A stretch of DNA of 64,000 nt, taken from Cryptomeria japonica. Taxonomy: Eukaryota; Streptophyta; Pinopsida; Cupressales; Cupressaceae. The notes under the pieces are model-generated. The model saw only the letters and a list, made by a program, of their open reading frames with translations, ran no database searches and was not told where the DNA came from. Below are positions 23,174 through 34,789 of the stretch, piece after piece; position 1 is the stretch's first letter; each line of letters starts with the position of its first letter. The stretch is taken from positions 190,733,619-190,797,618 of the forward strand of contig NC_081410.1 in NCBI RefSeq assembly GCF_030272615.1. Reading direction: 5' to 3'. The position numbers were made by a program, and so were the translations under genes.

Positions 23174-25108
23174 TAGAGGAAGGCACTTTTTAGAACTACT
23201 TGCAAGGTAAGTGAAAAGATATGTAGAGTCATTGTGGACTCAGGCTCAACTGATAATATTGCTTCAACGAAGATGGTTAGAAAACTTGGATTGAAGAAAC
23301 TTACTCACCCCTACCCCTACAAAGTCTTCTAGTTGAGCAAAGAGCAACAAGCTTTGGTAAGTGAACAATTTTGGATTGACTTTCAAATAGGTGGATATAG
23401 AGACAAGATTTTATGTGATGTTGCAGAGATGGATTCTTGCCATTTACTCCTTGTAAGGCCATGGCAATACTATGTAGACTCAAGGCATGATGGGAAGAAA
23501 ATTGTCTACAAGTTGACCAAAGATGGTGTACAATACACTATGACCCCAATATCAAATGATGGTAAGGACAATCATGTTGTGACTAGTGTCATGTTATTAG
23601 GTAGGGAGGAGTTTATGCAGACAATCAAAGAGAAGGATACCCCATGTTTTTCCATAGTGGTGAATCCAAGAGAAGAAGTGCAGAGGAAAGAAGAAGACAA
23701 GGTGCAAGGAATGACTGCAGGTCCTAGAGAAGTGAAAGAGTCGTTGGAAAGATACAAGGGTATAGTTGCAGGAAGCAAACCAAAGACCCTACCACCTTTC
23801 AGAGATGTAAGTCACTGCATTGACCTCATACAAGGCTCAACATTTTCCAACAAAGCAGCATATAAATTGACCACTGATCAAAATGAAGAACTTGCAAGAC
23901 AAGTACATGAGTTGCTAGAGAAAGGGTTCATAAGGAAGAGCATTAGCCCTTGTGTTGTCCCTCCAGTATTGGCCCCAAAGAAAGAAGGTACGTGGAGATT
24001 ATGTATGGATTCAAGATCCATAAACAAGATCACAATCAGGTATAGGTTCCATATGCCTCAGATAGAAGACTTTATAGACTGTCTAGCAGGAGCCAAGTAC
24101 TTTTCCAAGGTGGATTTGGAGAGCGGCTACCATCAAATCAGGATAAGAGAGGGAGATGAGTGGAAGACAACCTTCAAAAAAAATGAAGGACTTTATGAAT
24201 GGCTGGTTATTCCATCTGGCCTCTCAAATGCTCCTAGTACATTCATGAGACTCATGAATGAAGTCTTGAAACCCTTTATCAATCATTTTGTTCTTGTGTA
24301 CTTAGACAATATCTTGATTTTTAGCAAGAATAGGGATGAGCATCTAATACATTTGTATTTGGTGTTGAAAAGGTTGCATGAAGAACAGTTGAAGATCAAT
24401 TTGGAGAAATGTGTCTTCTTGCAGGAGGAGTTAGTATTTCTTGATTTTGTAATCACCAAGAGCAGCCTCAAGATGGATCTGTCCAAAGTAGAAGCAATCC
24501 CCAATTGGCTTACACCTAGAAATGCAGCTGAGGTAAAGAGTTTTCATGGTCTTGCAAGATTCTATAAAAAGTTTATTAAGAATTTTAGTGGTGTATGTGC
24601 ACCTATGACTGACACTATAAACGGGGGTAGAAAATGTCAGTTTGTATGGTCTAGTGAAGCAGATAAGTCCTTTGAGTATTTGAAAAGAAGGGCAATAGAA
24701 CAACCTATATTGGTTCTACCTGATTTCCATAAGGTCTTCACCATTGAGTGTGATGCTAGTAACAAGGCAATAGGAGGAGTCTTGAGTCAAGAAAGTAGAC
24801 CAGTAGCCTTCTTTAGAGAAAAATTCAATGAAGCCAAACAAAAGTATTCAATCTATGACTTGGAGATGTATGCAATGGTCCAATCTCCGAGGAAATGGAG
24901 GCATTATTTGTTGCCAAAGGAGTTTATAGTCTATACTGACAACCATGCTCTGAGTTTCTTGAATAGACAAGACAAGTTGAACCACCGAAACATGAAGTGG
25001 ATGGAATACCTTCAAGCATTCACTTTCACCATCAAGCACAAGAAAGGAGTGGAAAATAAGGTAGCTGATGCCCTTAAAAGGAGGATATTGATAGTGAAGG
25101 AGATTTAG
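23174..25108 (+). pseudogene. pol of T1, first part: protease, reverse transcriptase, RNase H
   Basis: One frame is open for 591 codons (23333-25108). Protease active site VDSGSTDN is just upstream at about 23228. Reverse transcriptase runs about 23860-24560, with APKKEGTWRLCMDSRSINK, FSKVDLESGYHQI and [16 protein letters not shown]. Its catalytic motif reads VYLDNILIF, so the second Asp of the YxDD pair is Asn and the enzyme should be inactive. RNase H follows (about 24730-25080), with acidic residues in IECDASNKAIGG, YDLEMYAMV and VYTDNHALSFL. It ends at TAG 25106-25108, a stop T2 shares. Another shared TAG (23174-23176) lies ahead of the protease. Confidence 0.85.
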
Positions 25109-26585
25109 TTAGAGAGCATAGGAATCACTTCTACCAAGGAAATGAAGACTTTAAGGAAGCATACCAAGTGTGTAAGGAAATGGGTGACAAGTACCATAAG
25201 GAGTTCTCAGACTTCATTTTGCAGGAAAGTCTACTTTTCAAAGGAAGCCAACTTTGCATCCCTAAAGGCTCCATGAGAGAAAACATTGTGAAAGAGAAGC
25301 ATTGTGGGGGATTGGCAGGTCATTTTGGGATTGACAAGACCCTTGAATTGGTTAGAATATTCTACTTCTGGCCTAAGATGCAGACTAAGATCAAAAAGTA
25401 TGTGGAAGGTTGTATGGTTTGTCAGAAGGCCAAGGGTAGCAGTTCAAATGCAGGTTTGTATACTCCTTTGCCCATACCAAACAAGCACCGAGATTCAATC
25501 AGTATGGATTTTTTACTAGGACTTCCAAAGACGAAACAAGGTTATGACAACATCTATGTAGTTGTTGACACGTTTTCAAAAATTGCTCACTTCCTACCTT
25601 GTAAAACCACACATGATGCCTCTCACATAGTAGGTATATTCTTCAAGGAGGTTGTAAGGTTGCATGGTTTGCCATTGTCAATCATTTCAGACAAAGATTA
25701 TAAGTTTATTGGGAATTTTTGGCGAAGACTTTGGAGAAGGCTAGGTACCAATTTATCGTTTACATAAGCTTATCATTGCCAATGTGATGGACAGACTGAG
25801 GTCATCAATAGGTCACTTGGAAACCTATGAAGGAGTTTAAATAAGGATCAAGGAACTACATTGGATTCAGTACTTCCTCAAGCATAATTTTCTTATAATG
25901 ACTCAGTGAATATGAGCATTGGTCACAATCCCTTTGAAATAGTGGATGGGTCACACCCTAGAGGTATATTGGAGTTGAGAGATGTGAAGGATTTGAAAAG
26001 AAGTAGTGCACAAGCAGAAGACTTTGTAGAAGTGATGTGAGACATATACCAACAAGTGAGGGATAGGTTGGAACAAACCTTAGACAGATACAATTATGCA
26101 ACAGCTAGGAAAAGAAGAGATTTGCAGTTTAAGGTTGGAGATATGGTGATGATTTATCTCAAGAAGGAGAGACTCCCTAAGGAGAATTACACCAAGTTAA
26201 TGATGAAGGAGATAGGTCCTTTCAAGATCATTCAAAAGTGTGGCAGCAATGCCTACAAGATTGATCTCCCACCGGATATTGGCCTTTCTAACACTTTCAA
26301 TGTTTCAGAAATATATGCATATAAAGGTCCTGTTACTGATGTGTGTGATGCAGGTCAAGATGATTCTCGCAGGGAAAAGATGTTGCAAGATCTCCCTAAG
26401 TAGCCTAAGATTGCAGTTGAGCATGTAATTGACAAGAGGGTGAGTAAGAAAACAAGGAGGCATACCTACTATAAGTACCTGGTCCAATGGAAGGACAAGT
26501 ATTTAGAAGATGCAACCTGAATGACAGAGCAAGCTTTGGAGAAGATTGGATGCAAGGTTCCAGATTTGCCAACTCAAGAGACTTG
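25109..26585 (+). pseudogene. pol of T1, second part: integrase and chromodomain
   Basis: The integrase zinc site reads HCGGLAGHFG...CMVCQKAKG (about 25300-25440). The catalytic core has SMDFLLGLPKT, IISDKDYKFIG and, after a stop at 25765-25767, DGQTEVINRSL, giving the D, D and E residues. The C-terminal GPFKIIQKCGSNAYKIDLP block is followed, past TAG 26401-26403, by the chromodomain RVSKKTRRHTYYKYLVQWK and then LEDAT (about 26420-26520). The chromodomain steers insertion to heterochromatin in this family. Several further stops, at 25828 and 25885 for example, make it a pseudogene. Confidence 0.82.
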
Positions 26586-26600
26586 AGTTTTTTCTAGCCC

Positions 26601-28010
26601 TGGGAGTATGGTGTAGGGAACCCTCTTGGTCTCTTGATTTCATTTGTTGGTCGAGTGTTAGGTAGGTCGTCTTAGATCCTAGGATGGTATGTTGGATAAG
26701 TTTGGATCCTTTTGATGTAATAAATAACTCATTTGTAAGGCCAATTGGCTCTAAGGTCATTTATAAACCTAGAGACCAAATTAGGCCATGGGGTTCATAT
26801 AAATATAGGAAGCATGTTGATAGGTTGTATTGAGTTGTTTTAGGCCTAGGATAGGTCTAAAAATCCCATTAGGGAGTTTGGCATTTAAAAAGTGTCAAAA
26901 ATGCAAAATTGTCAAAAGTTGCTAAGCAACATTTCCACCGATTGGAGAAAAGAGGTTCCAACAACCATAGACAATTGAAAAATAGTTGTAGCCATTGGGG
27001 GAAGGCCTATTTTTTCCTCTAAGATTATCCATGTTGGTTTTGGATGAAGTATGTAAAGATTTGGTGGATTGAGTAACAAGAAAACTCATTTTTTAACCAA
27101 TTCTTATTGTTTCTGTACAAGTACGATCTGAAAGGGAATTTGATTGCATGTAATTTTGAATTGGTTGTGTAGTGGTGTGAGTGTAGGTTCGAATGCAAGT
27201 GGTCTGACTCCATTTGGTAGAGTGTGGAGCGAATTGTAGGCAGTTTACCAAATACTATCATTCAAAACCCCGGTTCATAGGGTTTCACCAAAGATGTGGC
27301 CCTAACTTGCGAATTCCTTTGTGGAATTCAATGGCCTCTTGGAAAATGCAAGTTAGGGGGGTGTAAATTGAGATTTCAAAAAGGTGGAATCTGGGAGTGA
27401 GGGTTGACCTATAGTTTCCACCAAAACCTAGGCTAAACAAGACAATGTGTTTAGTCTAGCACAAGGAGGAATGAACAAACAGTCACGTATGGAGTGTTTG
27501 GTGACCAATATCATGGTGGATTTGGCCTATTAGAGGAAAAGGGAGCATGTCCAAGTGGTGAGTTTAGTTCTGCAACCCCATCTTCAAGTAGTTGGCCTAT
27601 TAGGTCTGCAAACTCAGTAGGTGCTTAGGGGTGATGGAGTAGAGTCAAGCCTCAATCTCTTGGTATTTTATGTAAGCCCCAAAATGATACTTAGAATTGG
27701 AATTTGTTCCTAGGTTGATTTGGAATAATTTTCAATAAGATTGGAAATATCGGTCTGGCAGGGCTACTAGGATTAGGCCTAACTAGGGGTTTCTTGACCT
27801 GGGTGCACAAAGGAGACTTCCAAACTTGGTTGGAAGGCTAGGGTGAGTGATCTTAGTTATTAAACTGTCTTAACTCTCCTTAGGAGGTACTAGTAGGTGA
27901 CTGGTTGCATTGTTCTGTGTACAACCCTAGTTGTGGGGTTGTTATAGGTCTTTAACAAGGCCTAGAGGGGTGATTTTGGGTCTTCTATTCTTCTATTTGC
28001 CCATTCTACA
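26601..28010 (+). repeat. LTR2 of the T array, shared by T1 and T2
   Basis: 1,410 nt; it is the 3' LTR of T1 and the 5' LTR of T2. TATA-like TATAAATA is at 26798-26805. It lacks about 22 nt near 27590 that LTR1 and LTR3 keep. Confidence 0.87.
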
Positions 28011-28015
28011 TCAGG

Positions 28016-28028
28016 TGGTATTAGAGCC
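28016..28028 (+). promoter_or_regulatory. Primer binding site of T2
   Basis: TGGTATTAGAGCC, one change from the usual site, 5 nt after LTR2. Confidence 0.85.
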
Positions 28029-28066
28029 ATAAAGGTTTTTGAGGGTGGAAGAAGAATATTAACAAG

Positions 28067-29145
28067 ATTTCAGAACGAGAAGACACTAGTGATGAGAGAA
28101 GGATGACCAACGTTGAATTGGCCAAGTTGGTTAGAGAGCAAGCAACAACAAACAAAGAGATGTGAAAAGAATTGGATAGGTTGAAGGGTAATATGGACAA
28201 GAATTAGGGAGATTTTGATGAAGAAGAAGAAGGAAATGATGATGATGCCCTTTTGCAGGCAAGAGAGAGGATACTTGCAGATCAAAGAAGTTTCCTTGAA
28301 GCCCTTGAGAGAGTAGATAGGAGAGATGAGAAAAGAAAGCCTACCTATGTTCACTGGGAAGATGAACCTAGAGGAAGTCATGGAATGGTTGGAGGCCTTA
28401 GAGAACCACTTTGAGTGTGAAGATGTTCCTAAGAACCAAAATATGAAGACTGCTAAGTTTAAGATGAAGGGATCCGCTATTAGTTGGTGGAAGTTCTTAC
28501 AAAATGAGAGAGTAGAAGAAGGGAACAACCCCATCTCATTATGGAAGAGGATGGTTGCAGAGGTGAAAAAGCAATTTGTACCTGAGGATTATGAAGTGAC
28601 AATGCACAAGAAGTTTCATAGCCTATGACAAAAGGATTTGGATGTGAGTGGATACACAAAGGAGTTTCACAAAATGTCCTTAAGAGCCAATGTGCCAGAG
28701 AGTGAGAAGCAAAAGTTGGCAAGGTACATGAATGGCCTCAAGTATGTCATTCAAGTTGAACTAAGTCTCTTTAATCCTGAGACAGTTCATAAATGCTATC
28801 AAATGGCATTAAGAATTGAAGAAAAGTTCAGAAGAAAGGGAGACCAACAAGGTAGAGGAAGAGGAGGAAACTTTAGAGGAAGAGGTAGATTTGGTGGAAG
28901 AGGAACATCTCCTAAACCCCGAGGAGAGTCAAGTAATGAGGAATTAGAAGGAGAACCAAGCCATAGGGGTAGTTTCAGAGGAAAAAGACCAAATGGTTGA
29001 GGTATATTTGGAGGTAGAGGAACCAATGTCTTCACCGGAAGGTGTTTCACATGTAATAAAGTTGGCCACCAGTCATTTAGATGTCCGGAAAAGCAAGGTT
29101 CTAATAGTCAAGGTGGAGAAAGAAGAGTTCATTCGGCACAAGAGT
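28067..29145 (+). pseudogene. gag of T2
   Basis: Homologous to T1 gag. The start codon is lost: the ATG seen in T1 and T3 is ATT here (28067-28069). Stops interrupt the N-terminal part (near 28166 and 28207) and the capsid (TGA near 28626). Capsid blocks include WLEALENHFECED, SAISWWKFLQNE and SGYTKEFHKMSL. The RG-rich tail is present. The zinc knuckle CFTCNKVGHQSFRC (29043-29084) is intact, unlike in T1. Confidence 0.8.
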
Positions 29146-29256
29146 AGGACACCCAACATGTGAACTCACCTTGAAAGGCATATAGATCCAGAGCAAGGGG
29201 AGTGTCTAATGTTCAAAAGGACCTTCTTGAAGGTACCAACCGTCAAGGAGCCACCA

Positions 29257-31189
29257 TAGAGGAAGGCACTTTTTAGAACTACTTGCAAGGTAAGTGGAAA
29301 GGTATGTAGAGTCATTATGGACTCAGGTTCAATCGATAGTCTTGTTTTAATAGAGATGGTTAGAAAACTTGGATTGAAGAAAATTCCTCACCCCTGCCGC
29401 TACAAAGTCTCCTGGTTGAGCAAAGAGCAACAAACTTTGGTGAGTGAACAAGTTTGGGTTGACTTTCAAATAGGTGGATATAGAGACAAGATTTTGTGTA
29501 ATATTGTAGAGATGGATGCTTGCCATTTACTCCTTGGAAGGCCATGAAAATATGATTTAGACTCAAGGCATGATGGGAGGAAAAATATCTACAAGTTTAC
29601 CAAAGATGGTGTACAATACACTATGACCCCACTATCAGATGATGGTAAAGACAACCATGTTGTGACTAGTGTTATGTTAGTAGGTAGGGAGGATTTTATG
29701 TAGAAAATCAAAGAGAAGGATACCCCATGCTTTTCCATAGTGGTGAAGCCAAGAGAAGAAGCGAGGAACAAAGAAGAAGCAAGGTGCAAGAAAGGACTGC
29801 AGGTCCTAGAGAAGTGAAAGAGTTGTTGGAAAGATACAAGGGTATAGTTGCAGGAAGCAAACCAGAGAGCCTACCACCTTTCAAAGATGTAAGTCACGAC
29901 ATTAACATCATGCCAGGCTCAACATTTCCCAACAAAGAAGCATATAAATTGACCCCTGATCAAAATGAAGAACTTGCAAGGCAAGTACATGAGTTTCTAG
30001 AGAAAGGGTTCATAAGGAAGAGCATTAGCCCTTGTGTTGTCCTTGTAGTATTGGCCCCAAAGAAAGAAGGTACATGGAGATTATGTACAGATTCAAGAGC
30101 CATAAACAAGATCACAATCAGGTATAGGTTCCCTATGCCTCAGATAGAAGACTTGATGGACTGTCTAGCAGTAGCCATGTAATATTCCAAGGTGGATTTG
30201 AAGAGCGGATACCATCAAATCAGGATAAGAGAGGGAGATGAGTGGAAGACAGCCTTCAAAACAAATGAAGGTCTTTATGAATGGCTAGTTATACCATTTG
30301 GCCTCTCAAATTCTCTGAGTACATTCATGAGACTCATGAATGAAGTCTTGAAACCCTTTATCAATCATTTTATTCTTGTGTACTTAGATGATATCTTGAT
30401 TTTTAGCAACAATAAGGATTAGCATCTAATACATTTGGATTTGGTGTTGAAAAGTTTGAATGAAGAATAGTTGAAGACTAATTTGGAGAAATGTGTCTTC
30501 TTGCAGGAGGAGTTAGTATTTCTTGGTTTTGTAATCGCCAAGAGCGGCCTCAAGATGGATCCGTCCAAGGTGGAAGAAATCCCCAATTGGCCTACACCTA
30601 GAAATGGAGGTGAGGTAAAGAGTTTTCATGGTCTTGCAATCTTCTATAGGAAGTTTATTAAAAAATTTAGTGGTGTATGTGCACCTATGATTGACACTAT
30701 AAAGGGGGGTAGAAATGTCAGTTTGTATGGATTAGTGAAGCAGATAAATCCTTTGAGTATTTGAAAAGAAGGGTAGCAGAACAACCTATACTGGTTCTAC
30801 CTGATTTCCATAAGGTCTTCACCATTGAGTGTGATGCTAGTAACAAGGCAATAGGAGGAGTATTGAGTCACGAAGGTAGACCAATAACCTTCTTTAGTGA
30901 AAAATTTAATGAAGCCAAACAAAAGTATTCAACCTATGACTTGGAGATGTATGCAATGGTCCAATCTCTGAGGAAATAGAGGCATTATTTGTTTCCAAAG
31001 GAGTGTATAGTCTATACTGACAACCATGCTCTGTGTTTCTTGAATAGACATGACAAGTTGAACCACCGACATATGAAGTGGATGGAATACCTTCAAGCAT
31101 TTACTTTCACCATCAAGCACATGAAAGGGGTGGAAAATAAGGTAGCGGATGCCCTTAGCAGGAGGAACTTGACAATGAAGGATATTTAG
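29257..31189 (+). pseudogene. pol of T2, first part: protease, reverse transcriptase, RNase H
   Basis: Protease active site MDSGSIDSLVL is at 29317. After a TGA near 29545, frames resume with the linker, then reverse transcriptase (about 29960-30650) with APKKEGTWRLCTDSRAINK. The catalytic motif VYLDDILIF is intact, unlike in T1. TAA near 30180, TAG near 30419 and TAG near 30977 break it. RNase H has IECDASNKAIGG, YDLEMYAMV and VYTDNHALCFL. It ends at TAG 31187-31189, the counterpart of T1's 25106. The amber ahead of the protease (29257-29259) is also shared with T1. Confidence 0.84.
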
Positions 31190-32642
31190 TTGGAGAGCAT
31201 ATGAATAACTTCTACCAAGGAGATGAAGAATTTAAGGAAGCATACCAGGTGTGTAAGGAAATGGGTGACAAGTACCACAAGGGGTTCTCATACTTCATTT
31301 TGGAGGAAGGTCTAATTTTCAAAGGAAGCCATTTTTGCATCCATAAAGGCTCCATGAGAAAAAACATTGTGAAAGAGAAGCATTGTGGGGGATTGGCAGG
31401 TCATTTTGGGATTGACAAGACCCTTGAATTGGTTAGAAGATTCTACTTCTGGCCTAAGATGCAGACTGAGATCAGAAATTATGTGGAAGGATGTATGGTT
31501 TGTCAAAAGGCCAAGGGTAGCAGTTCAAATGTAGGTTTGTATACTCCCTTTCCCATACCAAACAAGCCTTGGGATTCAGGCAGTATGGATTTTGTACTAG
31601 GACTCCGAAAGACCAAACAGGGTTATGATAACATCTATGTAGTTGTTGACATGTTTTCAAAAATGGCTCAATTCCTACCTTGTAAAACCACACATGATGC
31701 ATCTCACATAGCAAGTATATTCTTCAAGGAGGTTGTAAGGTTGCATGTTTTTCCATTGTCAATCATTTCAGACAAAGATTCTAAGTTTATTGGGCATTTT
31801 TGGCGAACACTTTGGAGAAGGCTGGGTACCAATTTGTCATTTACATCATCTTATCATCCCCAATCTGATGGACAGACTGAGCTCATCAATAGGTCACTTG
31901 GAAACCTATTAAGGCGTTTAAATAAGGATCAAGGAACTATATGGGATTCAATACTTTCTCAAGCAAAATTTGCTTATAATGACTCAATGAATAGGAGCAC
32001 TGGTCACAATCCCTTTGAAATAGTGTATGGGTCACACCCTAGAGGTATATTGGAGTTGAGAGATGTGAAGGATTTGGAAAGAAGTAGTGCACGCGAAGAA
32101 GACTTTGCAGAAGTGATGCAAGACATACACCAACAAGTAAGGGATAGGTTGGAAAAAACCTTAGACAAATACAAGCATGCAGTAGATAGGAAAAGAAGAG
32201 ATTGACAATTTAAGGGTGGAGATATGGTGATGATTCATCTCAAGAAGGAGAGACTCCCTAAAGAGAAATACACCAAGTTAATGATGGAGAAGATAGGTCT
32301 TTTCAAGATCATTCAAAAGTGTGGAAGCAATGCCTACAAGATTGATCTCCCACTGGATATTGGCCTTTCTAACACTTTCAATGTTTCATATATATATATG
32401 CATATAAAGGTCCTGTTACTGATGATTCTAGAAGGGAAGAGATGTTGCAAGATCTCCCTAAGCAGCCTAAGTTTGTAGTTGAGCATGTACTTGACAAGAG
32501 GGTGAGTAAGAAAATAAGGAGGCATACCTACTATGAGTACTTGGTCTAATGGAAGAACAAGCCCTTAGAAGATGCAACCTAGATGACAGAGCGGGCTTTG
32601 GAGAAGATTGGGTGCAACGTTCCAGATTTGCCAACTCAATAG
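31190..32642 (+). pseudogene. pol of T2, second part: integrase (334 codons open) and chromodomain
   Basis: One open frame at 31201-32205 covers nearly the whole integrase: zinc site HCGGLAGHFG...CMVCQKAKG, then the catalytic core with SMDFVLGL, IISDKDSKFIG and DGQTELINRSLGNL, which supply D, D and E, and the AKFAYNDSMNRSTGHNPFE block. A TGA at 32203-32205 cuts before the C-terminal region (32224-32478). Chromodomain remnants YYEYLV and EDAT lie at about 32530-32580 with stops. This is the best-preserved integrase segment in the window, but it has no intact RT to work with. Confidence 0.85.
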
Positions 32643-32662
32643 AGTTGATTTTTTTCTAGCCC

Positions 32663-34106
32663 TGGGAGTATGGTGCATGGAACCCTCTTGGTCTCTTGAT
32701 TTCATTTTCTGGTTGAGTGTTAGGTAGGTGGTATTATATCCTAGGATGGTGTGTTGGATCAATTTGGATCCTTTTGATGTAATAAAGTACCCATTTGTAA
32801 GGCTAATTGGCTCTAAGGTCATTTATAAACCTAGAGACTAAATTAGGCCATGGGGTTCATATAAATGTAGGAAGCATGTTGATAGGTTGTCTTGAGTTTT
32901 TTATGCCTAGGATAGGTCTAAAAAGTCCATTAGGGACTTTGGCATTTCAAAAGTGTCAAAAATGCAAAATTGTTAAAAGTTGCTAAGCAATTTTTCCACC
33001 AATTGGAGAAAAGAGGTTCCAACAACCATAACCTATTTAAAAATAGTTGTAGCCATTGGGGGAAGGCCTATTTTTTCCTCTGAGATCATCCATGTTGTTG
33101 TTGGATGAAGTATGTAAAGATTTGGTGGATTGAGTAACAAGAAAACTCAGATTTTACCCAATTTTCACTGTTTCCGTACAAGTACGATCTGAAAGGGAAT
33201 TTGATTGCATGGAATTTTGAATTGGTTGTGTAGTGGTGTGAGTGTAGGTTCAAATGCAAGTGGTCTAATTCCATTTGGTAGAGTTTGGAGCGAGATGTGG
33301 GTAGTTTACCAAATACTGTCATTCAAAACCCCGGTTCATAGGGTTTCACCAAAGATGTGGCCCTAACTTGTAAATTCCTTTGTGGAATTAAACGACCTCT
33401 TGGAAAATTCAAGTTAGGGGAGTTCAAATTGATATTTCAAAAGGGTGGAATCTAGGAGTGAGGGTTGGTGTGGTTTCCACCAAAACCTAGGCTAAACAAG
33501 ACAATGTGTTTAGTCTAGCCTACAAGGAGGAAGGAACAAACAATCACCTAGGGAGTGTTTGGTGATCGATATGGTGTTGGATTTGGCCTATTAGAGGAAA
33601 GGGGAGAATTTACAAGTGGTAATTTTAGTTCTGCAACCCCATCTTCAAGTAGTTGCTTTAGAAAACATGCCTAATTAGGCCTATTAGGTCTGTAAACGCA
33701 ATAGGTTCTTAGGGGTGTTTGAGCAGAGTCAAGGCTGAATCTCTTGAGATTTGATGTAAACCTGAAAAGGGTACTCAAAACTTAAATTTTTTCCTAGGTT
33801 TCTTTGGAAGAATTTTGAATAAGATTGGAAATACCGGTCTGACAGGGCTACTAGGATGGCTACTAGGATTAGGTCTAAATAGGGGTTTCTTGACCCGGGT
33901 GCACAAAGGAGACTTCCAAAATTGGTTGGAAGGATAGGGTGAGTGATCTTAGTTGTTAAAAAATCTAAAATCTCCTTAGGAAGTACAAGTAGGTGACTGT
34001 TTGTATTGGTGTGTGTAGAACCCTAGTTGTGGGGTTGTAATAGGCATTTGACAAGGCCTAGAGGGGTGATTTTGGGTATTATATTCTTCTAGTTGCCCAC
34101 TCTGCA
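32663..34106 (+). repeat. LTR3 of the T array
   Basis: 1,444 nt, the longest of the three. TATA-like TATAAATG is at 32860-32867. A 12-nt unit GGCTACTAGGAT is duplicated near 33846-33869 and single in LTR2. Confidence 0.87.
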
Positions 34107-34111
34107 TTAGG

Positions 34112-34124
34112 TGGTATCAGAGCC
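34112..34124 (+). promoter_or_regulatory. Primer binding site of T3
   Basis: TGGTATCAGAGCC, the unchanged plant methionine-tRNA site, 5 nt after LTR3. Confidence 0.9.
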
Positions 34125-34162
34125 ATAAAGATTCTTGAGGGTGGAAAAAGAAGTTTGACAAA

Positions 34163-34475
34163 ATGTCAGAAGGAGAAGACACTAGTGATGGGAGAAGGAT
34201 GACCAACGTTGAATTGGCCAAGTTGGTAAGAGAGCAAGCAACAACAAACAAAGAGATGAGAAAAGAATTGGATAGGTTGCAAGGTAAGATGGACAAGAAG
34301 AAAGGAGATTCTGATGAAGAAGAAGAAGGGAATGATGATGATTCCCTTTTGCAGGCAAGAGAGAGGATTCTTGCAGATCAAAGAAGTTTCCTTGAAGCCT
34401 TTGAGAGAGTGGGTAGCAGAGATGACAAAGCAATCCTGCCTATGTTCACTGGGAAGATCAACCATGAGGAAGTCA
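34163..34475 (+). pseudogene. gag start of T3, truncated
   Basis: This is the only intact N-terminus in the array. It starts MSEGEDTSDGRRMTNVELAK, runs through an acidic stretch and LLQARERILADQRSFLEAFE, and reaches the start of capsid (LPMFTGKINHEEVM). It breaks off there after GAAGTCA, where the sequence changes to Tat-M. About 104 codons remain. The remainder of T3 is expected beyond the right end of the window. Confidence 0.82.
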
Positions 34476-34477
34476 TG

Positions 34478-34665
34478 AAAAGTTGATTTCGATATGAAAT
34501 GTTGATATGAAGCTAGTGTCGATATGAGATTGATATGAAATTGATGTCGAGATTCGATATGATGCCCCAGATACGAAGAATTGATTTGATATGAAAAGTT
34601 GATATGAAGCTGGTGTTAATATGAAACTGATATGAAATTGATATGAAGATTCAATATTATAATGC
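34478..34665 (-). repeat. GATATGAA-rich tandem duplication, period about 97
   Basis: Two imperfect copies are offset by 97 nt (GTTGATATGAAGCT at 34501 and 34598). Within each, GATATGAA-like words recur every 10-20 nt. Confidence 0.7.
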
Positions 34666-34669
34666 ACCC

Positions 34670-34712
34670 TCGAGAGATCGTTTGTGCACTAAAGGCATGA
34701 ATGATCTCTCGA
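34670..34712. other. Perfect 10-bp inverted repeat with 23-nt loop
   Basis: Arms TCGAGAGATC (34670-34679) and GATCTCTCGA (34703-34712) pair perfectly. It lies in the 3' region or LTR of Tat-M. A structured RNA or a protein site is possible; neither is shown. Confidence 0.6.
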
Positions 34713-34789
34713 AAGAAGAAAAAATCTATTTGAAAGATAGAAGAATGGATAGTTGATGACATGCATGGGTTTGACAAGATTGATTAGAT

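Larger units (their letters stand above)
20551..34475 (+). mobile_element. Tandem Ty3 chromovirus array T: LTR-T1-LTR-T2-LTR-T3(partial)
   Basis: Three homologous LTRs alternate with two full interiors of 4,670 and 4,652 nt and the start of a third, all on the plus strand and sharing each intervening LTR. Adjacent elements sharing one LTR normally arise by unequal recombination between LTRs, not by two insertions. T3 ends abruptly in gag at 34475, where Tat-M begins. T1 and T2 share in-frame amber codons, so they probably descend from one defective copy. Both encode gag with an RG-rich tail, CCHC knuckle, protease, RT, RNase H, integrase and chromodomain. Confidence 0.88.

Noticed and set aside
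23174-23176. Programmed read-through of UAG before protease in the T family
   Set aside because: A second shared UAG lies between RNase H and integrase, where read-through is not expected; inheritance of a damaged copy explains both.
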